Source: CAZCDS01 sp964497585
Lineage (GTDB): Bacteria; Desulfobacterota; Desulfomonilia; Desulfomonilales; Desulfomonilaceae
Length of the DNA stretch: 64,000 nt
Assembly (NCBI GenBank): GCA_964497585.1
Contig: CAZCDS010000005.1
Coordinates: 62,001-126,000 of the forward strand
Direction: 5' to 3'
In this document: piece by piece, positions 1-8,271 of the stretch
Numbering within the stretch: the stretch's first letter is position 1
Layout: each line of letters opens with the position of its first letter
Made by a program: the position numbers and the translations under genes
Notes under the pieces: model-generated
Seen by the model: only the letters and a program-made list of their open reading frames with translations
What the model was told of the DNA's origin: nothing
Database searches by the model: none

Positions 1-352
1 CGACAGCCAGGCTCGGGTGAGCCAGTCGGATTCCTCCTTAAAGCGCCGAACGTTCGTGGCTCCTTCCATTATTTCCGACGAACTCGTCAAACGTCACGAG
101 CTTTCTAGGCCCCGACATGATTTCAAATCGTTTGGATGCCCAATTTAGCACAAGACCTCCCGGCTACAATATTCCAAGGAATTTTTCGTGACGTTTCCGG
201 AACCGGACGGAATAATCATGCAGGAACGAAAACAAAAGGGGCGCGCGATGGGATCAAATTGACATTTCTTGATTCTTTAATAGACTCGACGCTTATCGGT
301 GTGGTATCCTTGGAGTTCACAATCCCATTCACATCAAATTCCGGGGACTCCG
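1..352. other. Upstream region without a recognised gene
   Basis: No open frame here resembles a known protein. The only clear signal is a possible sigma-70 promoter at 259-286 in front of the sigma factor gene. The region may hold the end of a flanking gene that lies outside the window. Confidence 0.5.
259..286 (+). promoter_or_regulatory. Possible sigma-70 promoter for the sigma factor gene
   Basis: A perfect -35 box TTGACA (259-264) is followed after 16 bp by TAGACT (281-286), a 4/6 match to the -10 consensus. It lies about 65 bp before the chosen ATG of the sigma gene at 353. The assignment rests on sequence match alone. Confidence 0.4.
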
Positions 353-844
353 ATGGGTGGAAAGCGGGAAGAACCGCCTCGTGATGAGGAAAACGATCTC
401 GGCGACACCAGCGACCGAGAACTGGTCGATCTGTGCTCTCAACGGAGCAGAGCTGCATGGAAAGAGCTGTATCGACGGTTTACTCCGCTGATCCGGAAGA
501 TTGCCGGAAGACGCGGGATGAAGTCTCCCTATGTGGAAGACGTGGTCCAGGATACCTTTATGGGACTCGCTGAAATGGTGAGTAAGGAGACGTTCGATCA
601 CGGCCGTGGCACGCCATCTCTTCTGGTCGGCAATATCGCCTCAAACAAGTGTGTGGATTGCTACAACAAAATCAATCGGATGCGATTCGAGAACGATTGC
701 GAGCTCATCGAGGAAATTCCAGCCGAGGCAGGATCGAGTCCGGAACGACCTGACCACCTGGTGGAGAAATGGGAGATGACGCTCCATCTCAGAGCCGCTC
801 TGAAGAACCTTGCAGGAGCCGGTGAGCGATGCCCAGTTACATGA
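353..844 (+). CDS. ECF-type RNA polymerase sigma factor lacking region 4 (truncated)
   Basis: The 163-residue product has a clear sigma-70 region 2: ELVDLCSQRSRAAWKELYRRFTPLIRKIA, then the core-binding stretch YVEDVVQDTFMGL and a region 2.3/2.4-like segment. Family members continue with a region 2-4 linker and region 4 (the -35 binding helix-turn-helix). Here the frame stops right after LHLRAALKN, where region 4 should begin, and the last residues are encoded by one arm of a 14-bp inverted repeat (809-872). The ATG at 353 has a weak GGGGA upstream; an in-frame GTG at 299 would add 18 residues that do not resemble the family. I see a broken or naturally minimal sigma factor. A region-2-only protein might bind core polymerase but would need another protein to contact the -35 region. 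It is first in a same-strand run that ends in the TPR-CHAT gene. Confidence 0.7.
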   Translation: MGGKREEPPRDEENDLGDTSDRELVDLCSQRSRAAWKELYRRFTPLIRKIAGRRGMKSPYVEDVVQDTFMGLAEMVSKETFDHGRGTPSLLVGNIASNKCVDCYNKINRMRFENDCELIEEIPAEAGSSPERPDHLVEKWEMTLHLRAALKNLAGAGERCPVT

Positions 845-872
845 ATCGTGCCTAAGACCCGGCTCCTGCAAG
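809..872. repeat. 14-bp perfect inverted repeat at the sigma factor break
   Basis: The left arm CTTGCAGGAGCCGG (809-822) is matched exactly by CCGGCTCCTGCAAG (859-872), with 36 bp between. It overlaps the last codons of the truncated sigma gene and precedes the next ATG (900) by 27 bp. It could be a transcript hairpin that limits read-through, or a small palindromic element whose insertion removed sigma region 4. No target-site duplication is obvious. Confidence 0.75.
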
Positions 873-899
873 ATCGCGGAACGTGACAGAGAGAGCATT

Positions 900-2132
900 A
901 TGGAAAAGGCGAAAGTGAGTACCAAGGAGGTTCTCGCCGATGTTCGGGGAGGCGTGACCAATGATGAGCTGATGGAGAAGTACGGCCTCAGTCCCAAGGG
1001 GCTTCACAGTCTGGCGACAAAGCTCCTGAACAAGGGGCTGATTACACGGTCCGAGTTCGATGGGCTCGTTGGTTCTCTTGTGACGACTATTGTTGCAGAT
1101 CCGGGCAAACCGAAGATTCGGATCGATCCTCAACAGGTCGTGCAAGACATCCGCTCAGTGCAGGACGATGAAAGTATCAAGAGCAAATACGGTCTCGACG
1201 GTAGAGGAATGCACCGGCTTTTCACCAAGCTGCTTGATTCGGGTGTCATGACAAGGGACGAGCTTTACCAGCGGAACGGAACTGTTGCGGCTGAGCCGAA
1301 GGTGTCTGTGAATACCGACCATAAGGCACAGACATCAGTATGGTATGAGCACATCAGCATAGCAGGGATCATATTGGCCCTATTTTTCGGGGCACCCGCA
1401 TTTGTCACTCCTCTCTACGTTTCTTATAAGACCCAGACCCCTGTCGCATGGTTTCATCCGCTGCTGCTTGCAAACACCTTACCTTGTTTCACCATATTCC
1501 TCTGTATGTTGGTACGGTCCTTCCTTCCCGGCCTTGACGGCAAGCGTGGTTTTTTCACGTTGCTCGCGGGAATGTTCCTCGGCTTGGGGCCTGCGACCAT
1601 GGTCAAATCCCAGGGGGCTCACCACACGGGCGACCCGGTTGTTTTGGGGATCTTTGTCGCTCTGGGACTTATATTCTTGTACTTCGGGTTCAAGCGAGGC
1701 ACGTCGAAATCACCCACAGGAGACACTGATCCAGGTTCGGAGGTAAAAGGCACCAAGCACACTAAAACAGCGGCTGAATCTCGGGGCGGTACGTCCGGGC
1801 ACGGCAAAGCTCGGCTTGAGTCTGAGTCCAGGTCAGATCGCAGGGAACCCGGAAAGGTCAAGGTTCCGGCCAATGCACAGCATCGCGATTACGCGGACGT
1901 CCCCTGGTATCGAAGATCGGGGTTCAATTCATTCTTGGTACTAGCAGGGTTCTTCTGTTTTCCACCTCTTGTGTGGTGGTGCTGCCTCAATCTTGTCACC
2001 GGGGACGTCTACTATAATAACTATGATAAGGATGGAAACCTGAACAAATGGAGTGTCGCCAACAAAGTGGTGGCAGGCATAATACTCGCTTTGCAAGTTG
2101 TCGGTATAGGTGTACTTATATATCTTAAGTAA
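900..2132 (+). CDS. Membrane protein with two tandem ~50-residue 'KYGL' repeats
   Basis: The 410-residue product starts with two related segments. Residues about 3-53 read VSTKEVLADVRGG...LMEKYGLSPKGL...TKLLNKGLITRSE, and residues about 76-127 read IDPQQVVQDIRS...IKSKYGLDGRGMHRLFTKLLDSGVMTRDE. Both look like a small helical, winged-helix-like module. Three hydrophobic segments follow, around IAGIILALFFGAPAFV, LLLANTLPCFTIFLCMLV and VVLGIFVALGLIFLYFGF. Then comes a polar, charged linker and two more membrane segments, FNSFLVLAGFFCFPPLVWWCCL and VVAGIILALQVVGIGVLIYL. I do not recognise a named family. Its place between a sigma factor and a CHAT protein makes it a candidate membrane-bound partner, such as an anti-sigma factor, sensor or protease substrate; that role is inference. 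An in-frame upstream start at 810 would run through the inverted repeat and is less likely. Confidence 0.75.
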   Translation: MEKAKVSTKEVLADVRGGVTNDELMEKYGLSPKGLHSLATKLLNKGLITRSEFDGLVGSLVTTIVADPGKPKIRIDPQQVVQDIRSVQDDESIKSKYGLDGRGMHRLFTKLLDSGVMTRDELYQRNGTVAAEPKVSVNTDHKAQTSVWYEHISIAGIILALFFGAPAFVTPLYVSYKTQTPVAWFHPLLLANTLPCFTIFLCMLVRSFLPGLDGKRGFFTLLAGMFLGLGPATMVKSQGAHHTGDPVVLGIFVALGLIFLYFGFKRGTSKSPTGDTDPGSEVKGTKHTKTAAESRGGTSGHGKARLESESRSDRREPGKVKVPANAQHRDYADVPWYRRSGFNSFLVLAGFFCFPPLVWWCCLNLVTGDVYYNNYDKDGNLNKWSVANKVVAGIILALQVVGIGVLIYLK

Positions 2133-2253
2133 TCCGATGCTACGCGATGAGTGATGCGACTAAGCGAACGACCCCACCACACTTCTCGAGGATTTCGGAG
2201 AGCCTGATGCCGATCTTGACAGAGAACCGCCCTGGAATATGAGGCGAGGTGTA

Positions 2254-3281
2254 ATGAAAACCGACAACAGACGGGCGACGAAAAGTGTTATGACAAGGCG
2301 AAGCTTTGCAGCCGGGATATGCTTGCTGCTGGCCTTGATCTCGGCTGCAAACACTGTATCCGGCCAGGAAAACAAACCCATCATCATTAAGGCACAGAGC
2401 GTAGTCCCGACAGAGCCGGTCTGGATCGATGCCAATACCGTGGCCTACAAGACCTGTTGGGCAATCCGTATGTCCCGCACCCAGTATGTTCCCGGATCGG
2501 TGGGCCACTTCAAGTATGACATATCGGCGGGCAAGAAGGCCGAAGCGCGGGGAGAATATGGGACTTATCCCACGACAAGAGATTCATACTATCTACAGGA
2601 CGTTATGGCCCTATGGCCATCGGCCAGGGGATGAGAGATGTAATGAGCCACGTCAAACTGATCGAAACAGAGGCGAAGTCGGTCAAGACTGACTTCTCCT
2701 GTCCGGAGGAGGTTCAGGGTGCCACGCTTTCTCCAGACGGTCAGTTCATAGTATTCTCTCGGCAAGGAGACCTTTGGCGCTTGCGTGTAGGGGAATTGAG
2801 TGCCCAGGTTCTTCTCGAGACAAAGGACAGGGACCTGTTCCCACGATACTGCCCGGACGGAAAACTAGTCTACTTCATACGTGAGTCCAGTAACGGGACC
2901 GATTTTTACGCTCTTGACATCGGTTCGAAGGAAGTTATGCGAGTATCGAAGGACTTGAGTCCGGCGTCGGCCTTTTCGTTTTCTCCGGACGGTAGGTTCA
3001 TTGCTTTTGCTTCCACCAACGAATTGAAGAGATCGTCTCAGGACGCTGGAAGTCTATGACTTTTCGATGTCGAATCGGGAGGAAAGAAGCGACTCACTAA
3101 CGGACGAACCGACCAGTATCCAAGTTACAGTCCCAACGGTCAACGAATCGCGTTCCAAAGGCAGCGAGGGAACTACTCTGATTCGAGCTTGAAAGTATAT
3201 CAGGTAGTGGTGATTCTTCCCGATTTGCTCGTCAAGAACGCTCGCTCAGACGACATTTCGCGCCTCGTGGAACGAAAATGA
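2254..3281 (+). pseudogene. PD40/TolB-like beta-propeller protein, interrupted by a frameshift and an in-frame TGA
   Basis: Three pieces make one propeller-type protein of about 340 residues. The first (2254 to about 2600) begins with a Tat- or Sec-like signal (TRRSFAAGICLLLALISAANTVSG) and continues WIDANTVAYK. The frame then shifts near 2600-2615. The second piece (2613-3056) has two classic PD40 blades, GATLSPDGQFIVFSRQGDLWRL and AFSFSPDGRFIAFAS. It ends at TGA (3057-3059) in the sequence AGSL-stop-LFDVESGGKKRLTNG, and the same frame continues YPSYSPNGQRIAFQRQRG to the stop at 3279-3281. A single G-to-A change from TGG (Trp) would explain the TGA. This is either a decaying gene or an assembly with two errors. 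The true 3' end overlaps an upstream ATG of the CHAT gene (3278), so the intact gene was probably translationally coupled to it. Confidence 0.7.
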
Positions 3282-3295
3282 GGATGGAGGGTAGC

Positions 3296-6200
3296 ATGAA
3301 AAAGCTCGCCCTAATCACGCTTCTCTGGCTGCCCATGATTTCCCTGTCGGATTTCTCTTTGGCTCAACGGGACCTTCTGGCTCAACGGTCCTCCAGGTAC
3401 CGGAACGAGATCATTCAAGAGCGCAACGACCAGTCAGTAGCTGAGAATCCGCAATACCGTTGGGGCTACCCATTGGGTTCATCGAGATCGACGGCTGTGA
3501 AGCAAGGAAAAGCCCTGTACAACGAGGCACGTGCACTGCAAAAGCGTGCTCGAAGCGAGTTTGACCTTTCTCGTGCAATGTCCCTGTACGAACGAGCATT
3601 GGGACTCTTCGAGACGGCGTACTATGAAGAGGGGATCGGGAGAACCGCAAGAAATCTGGCCGCGCTGCACCGGCACCGTCGCAACTATGATGAAGCATTG
3701 AAGTACTACGAAAGGGCGCTGCGAGTTGAGCGATTAACCAGCGATCCCCTCGGGCGGATGACTATCAACAAGAGCATTGCCGACATGTACGCTGAGTTGC
3801 GACAGTGCGAGAAGGCCGTCGAGCACTATGAGGCGGCGCTGACTCTTACTGATCCCACGCTCCATGAGAAATCGCGTGGCAGGATCATGAGCAGCATAGC
3901 AAAGCTCTGCTTGTATTGTAGGGACGAGGTGAAGACCGGCGAGTATTGCCGGAGCGTTGAGAAGTTGGCTCTTCGTCAGTACAAGGCTGCGGTTCGGTTC
4001 CACGAAAAGGCCAGCTCAATCAAGGACCTCGAAACTGCGGCCCACTACTACAGGCAGGCCCTTCGTACATTCGAGCAAACTCCCGGATTCGAGAAAGAGG
4101 TAGCGAACGGCTTGAATAACCTCGGCACGGTCTACTACCGGCTGGGGGACTATGCCAAATCCACGTCTTATTACAACCGAGCACTAGCACACGCTCAATC
4201 GGGAGAAGACCGAAGGCTCCAGGCGAGGGTTCGAAACAATCTGGCTAATCTCTATTACCTGTGGGGGGAGTATTCCAATGCTGCCAAGCATTACCAAGCC
4301 GCACTGAAGATCGCGCATAACCTCGGCGACAAAGCGCTAACCGGGACGATTCGCACCAACCTCGGCAAGGTATACACCGCATGGGATCAACCCGCGCAGG
4401 CGCTCGAATACTTCGAGCAGGCACTGGCAATCGCACGCGACACCCGTGACGGGAAAGGAGAAGCCCAGACATTGGTCAGCATCGGCCTGCTCTATAAGGA
4501 TCGAGGCAAACCTGAGCAAGCGCTGGAGAGATTTCAGCAGGCCCGTGCCGTTGAGGAGAGGGCAGGGCTTTCAACCGCCTCGGCCGACGATCTTATCGGA
4601 AGAGTATACCTGGACCAAGGTGACGTGAAAAAGGCGCAGGAGTTCCTTCGTGGATCCACCAACAACCTGTCGCGCGGTAGACTCGCTCTGCTGAAAAAAG
4701 ACTATCGCATGGCACGGTACCAGTTCCAGAACCTGCTGCGGTCGGCAGAGCGCAATAGGGTCACACGTAATCTATTTGTAGCCCACACAGGTCTTGGCGC
4801 GGCCAACGAAGGGATGCGTGAGTTCGAGCTTGCGGCCAAGCATTATCGGAAAGCGCAGGAGTTCGCGGAAGAGGAACGATCGACCTTGAGGCCAGGCCGG
4901 AGAAAGCGCTTCTTTCACGTGAATGCTGGCGGATTCCTGCGGACCTTTCCTTACGAGGGTTTGGCCAGAGTTTATCTCTGCAACAACAGGCCGTTCCTTG
5001 CGTTGAAGGCTTCCGAGTATACCAAAGCCCGGGTGTTCGCCGAGGCGGTTTCGAAGCGTACCGGAGGCACCGGGGTGGAGCTGCCCAGCGATCTCGCTGA
5101 ACAGGATGCCCGGCTCAACGATGAACTTGCCTCGTTCAACAAGCACCGACAGATGGCTTTGGAGCACGGAAACCTGAAGTTGGTCGCCTTCTTTGAGGAA
5201 AAGCTTGCCAGGACGAAGGCCCTGCTTGATACACACATTGCCCACCTCCGCAAGCTTCATCCACTCTACGCGGCCACGAAATACCCCGCTCCTGTGCATC
5301 TCAGTCGGAGCGCTCTGAGGGCAGGCGAATGGACCCTAACGTACGACGTGACCGATTCCGGTCTGCTCGTCTTTCTCACCAGGGGAAAGGAAATCCTGAA
5401 GGCCCGCTTCAGGTCCATTCACCGCAGCGAACTCGACGAACTGGTCAGGCGCTTTCGGGCGCCTCTTGAGATCAATCCGGGCGATCCCGTCGAAGGCAAA
5501 CTCGAGTCCTTTGATTTCTCCGCGGGACGGCGGATGGGGGCACTCTTGCTCGATGACATCCTGACCGACCTTCCCCGGGGAGTCCCTGTCACTGTCATCC
5601 CTGACGATGTGCTCGGAGTGCTCCCCTTTGAGATGCTCGTCCTGAACGAAGGAGGGAGGGTGGTGAATGTCAAGGGCATACCATGCGTCCGGGGCGGAGA
5701 ATTCTTCGGTGACAGAAACCCGGTATCGTACTACCAGTCGATCACGGCCCTCACCCTGGTCCGGACCTACGGCCGGACGTCAGCAGGCAGTGGTCGACTC
5801 CTGGTAATCGCAGACCCAGTATTCAATATAGGAGACTCCAGGTTGCAGGGGCGTGAGAAGAACTCGGAACTCGCCGGCAAGAATGCCAGACCCCACCGGG
5901 CGCTCATGGTGGCCGTGGAAGACGGCGAATACGGACTGGCATTCGGCAGGCTCCCTCTCACCGGACAACTGGCCAACAGCCTGGGAAAGATGTACTCTGG
6001 ACGGGCCACCTTGCTCACCGGACTGGAAGCAACGAAAGATCGCTTTCGTGACCAAATTGTCCCTTCTCTTGGGTTATACGACAAAATCGTCTTTGCCACC
6101 CATGGGTACTTCGGAAAGGACCTCCCCGGGATCAATGAACCGGTTCTGGTCCTGACAGCCGTCCCACCGGGACGGGACGGTTATCTGCGTATGTCGGAAG

Positions 6201-7012
6201 TCATGGGGCTACAGATGAACGCCGAGATCGTGGCGCTCACCGCTTGTCAGTCCGGCATGGGGCGGCGCATCTCAGGTGAAGGAACCATGGGTATGGGTAG
6301 GGCTTTCCAATACGCAGGGGCGCGATCGGTCCTGATGAGTCTCTGGAGCGTTTCTGAGAAGAGCTCCGTACTGCTTGTGGAGAGCTTCTTTCGCTGGCTT
6401 AGGAAGGGTAAGGACAAACTTGAGGCCCTCTCCCTTGCCAGGCGGGATGTCCGCGATGCAGGCTATGATCATCCGTTCTTCTGGGCTCCGTTCATTCTCG
6501 TTGGGGAACGCGGATGGAGGTCCGCTGCGCAAGACCAGGGTCAACCTGCCTCCAAAACATCTCGACCGGCCCATTCGTTCCGCGCAAGCACACGCCCGCG
6601 CCATCCCGCTCCCGCTGCGTCAAGGAGGCGTGATCCTTCGAAGGACAAGAGACTGTTGCAGGCCAGCAAAACAGGAAACCGGCCCGAAGTAGACAGGCTG
6701 CTGACGGCGGGTGCGTCGGTGAGTGTCCGTGACGCCGTTTATCATGCAACTCCTCTTCACTGGGCCTCCCATGGGGGTCACAGGGAGGTTGCAGCGATTC
6801 TGATCGAGCATGGAGCCGATGTGAATTCGCTCAATAAGGACGGTCGGACAGCCCTCATGCTCGCTGCAGGCATGGGGCACACTGCTGTGGTACGGCTGCT
6901 GCTCTCGAAAGGAGCTGACACCAGACTGAGGGACAGAGATCAGAAAACGGCATTTGACTTGGCGAAGGATAAAAGACGGAACGAGGTGGTAAGGCTGCTG
7001 AGTTTCCGATAA
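3296..7012 (+). CDS. Exported TPR-CHAT caspase-like protein with C-terminal ankyrin repeats
   Basis: The 1238-residue product starts at ATG 3296, which has GGAGGG just upstream; an ATG at 3278 is possible. The N-terminus MKKLALITLLWLPMISLSDFSLAQ is a signal peptide. Residues about 60-560 are tetratricopeptide repeats (for example GLNNLGTVYYRLGDYAKSTSYYNRALAHA). Residues about 680-1080 are a CHAT domain, the clan CD caspase-like fold. The predicted dyad is His936 (in IVFATHGYF) and Cys984 (in VALTACQSGMG), followed by the usual FQYAGARSVLMSLWSV. A basic, proline-rich linker leads to about three ankyrin repeats (about 1114-1238; TPLHWASHGGHREVAAILIEHGADVNS). TPR-CHAT proteins act as regulated peptidases or scaffolds. 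The ankyrin tail is unusual and suggests an extra protein-binding surface. The signal peptide implies action outside the cytoplasm. Substrate unknown. Confidence 0.85.
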   Translation: MKKLALITLLWLPMISLSDFSLAQRDLLAQRSSRYRNEIIQERNDQSVAENPQYRWGYPLGSSRSTAVKQGKALYNEARALQKRARSEFDLSRAMSLYERALGLFETAYYEEGIGRTARNLAALHRHRRNYDEALKYYERALRVERLTSDPLGRMTINKSIADMYAELRQCEKAVEHYEAALTLTDPTLHEKSRGRIMSSIAKLCLYCRDEVKTGEYCRSVEKLALRQYKAAVRFHEKASSIKDLETAAHYYRQALRTFEQTPGFEKEVANGLNNLGTVYYRLGDYAKSTSYYNRALAHAQSGEDRRLQARVRNNLANLYYLWGEYSNAAKHYQAALKIAHNLGDKALTGTIRTNLGKVYTAWDQPAQALEYFEQALAIARDTRDGKGEAQTLVSIGLLYKDRGKPEQALERFQQARAVEERAGLSTASADDLIGRVYLDQGDVKKAQEFLRGSTNNLSRGRLALLKKDYRMARYQFQNLLRSAERNRVTRNLFVAHTGLGAANEGMREFELAAKHYRKAQEFAEEERSTLRPGRRKRFFHVNAGGFLRTFPYEGLARVYLCNNRPFLALKASEYTKARVFAEAVSKRTGGTGVELPSDLAEQDARLNDELASFNKHRQMALEHGNLKLVAFFEEKLARTKALLDTHIAHLRKLHPLYAATKYPAPVHLSRSALRAGEWTLTYDVTDSGLLVFLTRGKEILKARFRSIHRSELDELVRRFRAPLEINPGDPVEGKLESFDFSAGRRMGALLLDDILTDLPRGVPVTVIPDDVLGVLPFEMLVLNEGGRVVNVKGIPCVRGGEFFGDRNPVSYYQSITALTLVRTYGRTSAGSGRLLVIADPVFNIGDSRLQGREKNSELAGKNARPHRALMVAVEDGEYGLAFGRLPLTGQLANSLGKMYSGRATLLTGLEATKDRFRDQIVPSLGLYDKIVFATHGYFGKDLPGINEPVLVLTAVPPGRDGYLRMSEVMGLQMNAEIVALTACQSGMGRRISGEGTMGMGRAFQYAGARSVLMSLWSVSEKSSVLLVESFFRWLRKGKDKLEALSLARRDVRDAGYDHPFFWAPFILVGERGWRSAAQDQGQPASKTSRPAHSFRASTRPRHPAPAASRRRDPSKDKRLLQASKTGNRPEVDRLLTAGASVSVRDAVYHATPLHWASHGGHREVAAILIEHGADVNSLNKDGRTALMLAAGMGHTAVVRLLLSKGADTRLRDRDQKTAFDLAKDKRRNEVVRLLSFR

Positions 7013-7797
7013 GGGAGAATTCGCCAATTCTTCCGATTCACTATCACCGAGCCATCCCACGCATAGCAGGATGTGGTATTTTATCGTGTTATCTATACTA
7101 AAGAATGAATCCATACAACCTGCGTGCCGCATAGCGCGAAGCCTCGTGCAAGCCAACATATTCCAGAGCCTCGGCCGACCCATCGCTCAGACCGTCCGGA
7201 GAAGTGTACGCCGGATTGGAGCGTATCAGCTTCTCGCACAGCCTTCTTAATCCACTGTGTACCATGAGCACGCGTTGACCTTCGTCCAGACCGAGAGAAT
7301 TGAAGGCCACCTGATCCTTGACCGTTGGACGACGCTGATTTAATCCAGAGTGTCAGAAATCCACCAAGTTGCGTGAAACAGGTGAGAGCCTTTCGTACTG
7401 CCTATTCCGTCGGCGTGGATCGAGAGTTTCCCATGCATGTGTGTCGTGTAATGCGACACCTCTTCACCTGATGAATGAATCGGGGATGCCTTTCAACTCT
7501 CAAAGCTTTCTGAAGACTATGAAATAACCATTTAACCATATGGTGATAGTTCTAGTAGGGTATTTCCACCGCCGCCCGTGGCACACTCATTGCTTGGGTT
7601 TGAAAAGGGAGGCCGATGAGACACGAAAGGAGTCTGGCAAAACTGATAAGGATGACGAGCTGCACTGTATCGAAACGTCCCGACCGCGTGGAATTAATGT
7701 CGTTGAACGGGCTCAATTGGGGTGTCCGCTCCGGTCTAAGGAGGAATGAAAAAACTGGCCTTGCACAGAGACCACGTATGCGAGATGGCGCGTCAGA
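7013..7797. other. 785-bp region with no confident gene
   Basis: There is no convincing gene between the CHAT gene and rpiB. The minus strand is open from about 7340 to 7098 (separate entry). A plus-strand frame at 7540-7749 has no family resemblance and poor composition. A short inverted repeat AGAATT-CGCC-AATTCT lies just after the CHAT stop, without a T-run. Confidence 0.5.
7098..7310 (-). CDS. Unrecognised small ORF, possibly a gene remnant
   Basis: A GTG-start frame of 70 codons, open about ten codons further upstream (NQRRPTVKDQ), encodes AFNSLGLDEGQRVLMVHSGLRRLCEKLI and ends EYVGLHEASRYAARRLYGFIL. The ending has the amphipathic look of a C-terminal helix, a little like the tail of phage terminases or RNase H-fold enzymes, but the match is too weak to name it. 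No ribosome binding site is evident. It could be a leftover of a larger gene or a chance frame. Confidence 0.25.
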   Translation of the reverse strand: MAFNSLGLDEGQRVLMVHSGLRRLCEKLIRSNPAYTSPDGLSDGSAEALEYVGLHEASRYAARRLYGFIL

Positions 7798-8271
7798 TTG
7801 TCGGGAAAGGACCGTGAATCGGTGTTGTCCATTGGAATGGCTGCCGATCACGGTGGCTTCCATCTAAAAACGAAGCTGAAAGGACTGCTGGAGCAGGAAG
7901 GCTACCACGTGGTTGACTTTGGTGCGCATGAACTGAACAAGGATGATGATTATCCCGATTTCGTTATCCCTTTGGCCCGATCTATCGTTGAAGGGAAGGT
8001 CGAAAGGGGCATCGCCATTTGCGGGTCAGGTGTGGGAGCGAACGTAATCGCAAACAAAGTGGCCGGCATACGCGCGGCGCTCATTCACGATGTCTTCTCG
8101 GCTCATCAAGGGGTGGAAGACGACAACATGAATATGATTTGTCTGGGAGGGAGGACGACGGGAAACGCACTTGCCGCCGACCTCGTTCATGCTTTTCTTG
8201 CAGCTACCTTCACGGGAAAGCCCAGACACAGGCGCCGCCTTAATGCCATAGAGGCGCTGGAGAGGAAATGA
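7798..8271 (+). CDS. rpiB: Ribose-5-phosphate isomerase B
   Basis: RpiB interconverts ribose 5-phosphate and ribulose 5-phosphate in the cytosolic non-oxidative pentose phosphate pathway. The family signature is complete: GMAADHGGFHLK near the start, the catalytic cysteine in AICGSGVGANVIANKVAGIRAAL, then HDVFSAHQGVEDDNMNMICLGGRTTG and the phosphate-binding RHRRRLNAIEALE tail. Length (about 150 residues) is normal. The frame has no ATG before the conserved start, so translation must begin at TTG 7798, GTG 7822 or TTG 7825; GTG 7822 fits the family's N-terminus best. The stop overlaps the ATG of the transaldolase gene (8268), indicating coupled translation of two enzymes of one pathway. Confidence 0.95.
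   Translation: MSGKDRESVLSIGMAADHGGFHLKTKLKGLLEQEGYHVVDFGAHELNKDDDYPDFVIPLARSIVEGKVERGIAICGSGVGANVIANKVAGIRAALIHDVFSAHQGVEDDNMNMICLGGRTTGNALAADLVHAFLAATFTGKPRHRRRLNAIEALERK

Noticed and set aside
136..384. Open plus-strand frame before the sigma gene
   Set aside because: No family resemblance and it overlaps the likely promoter and start of the sigma gene.
3057..3059. TGA in the PD40 gene as a selenocysteine codon
   Set aside because: The flanking residues (AGSL and LFDVESGG) fit a PD40 blade with Trp, there is no redox Cys partner, and no convincing SECIS-type hairpin follows.
353..7012. Type III-E CRISPR-like TPR-CHAT system
   Set aside because: No CRISPR repeat array, no gRAMP-like or Csx30/Csx31-like gene was visible, and the CHAT protein has a signal peptide and ankyrin repeats.
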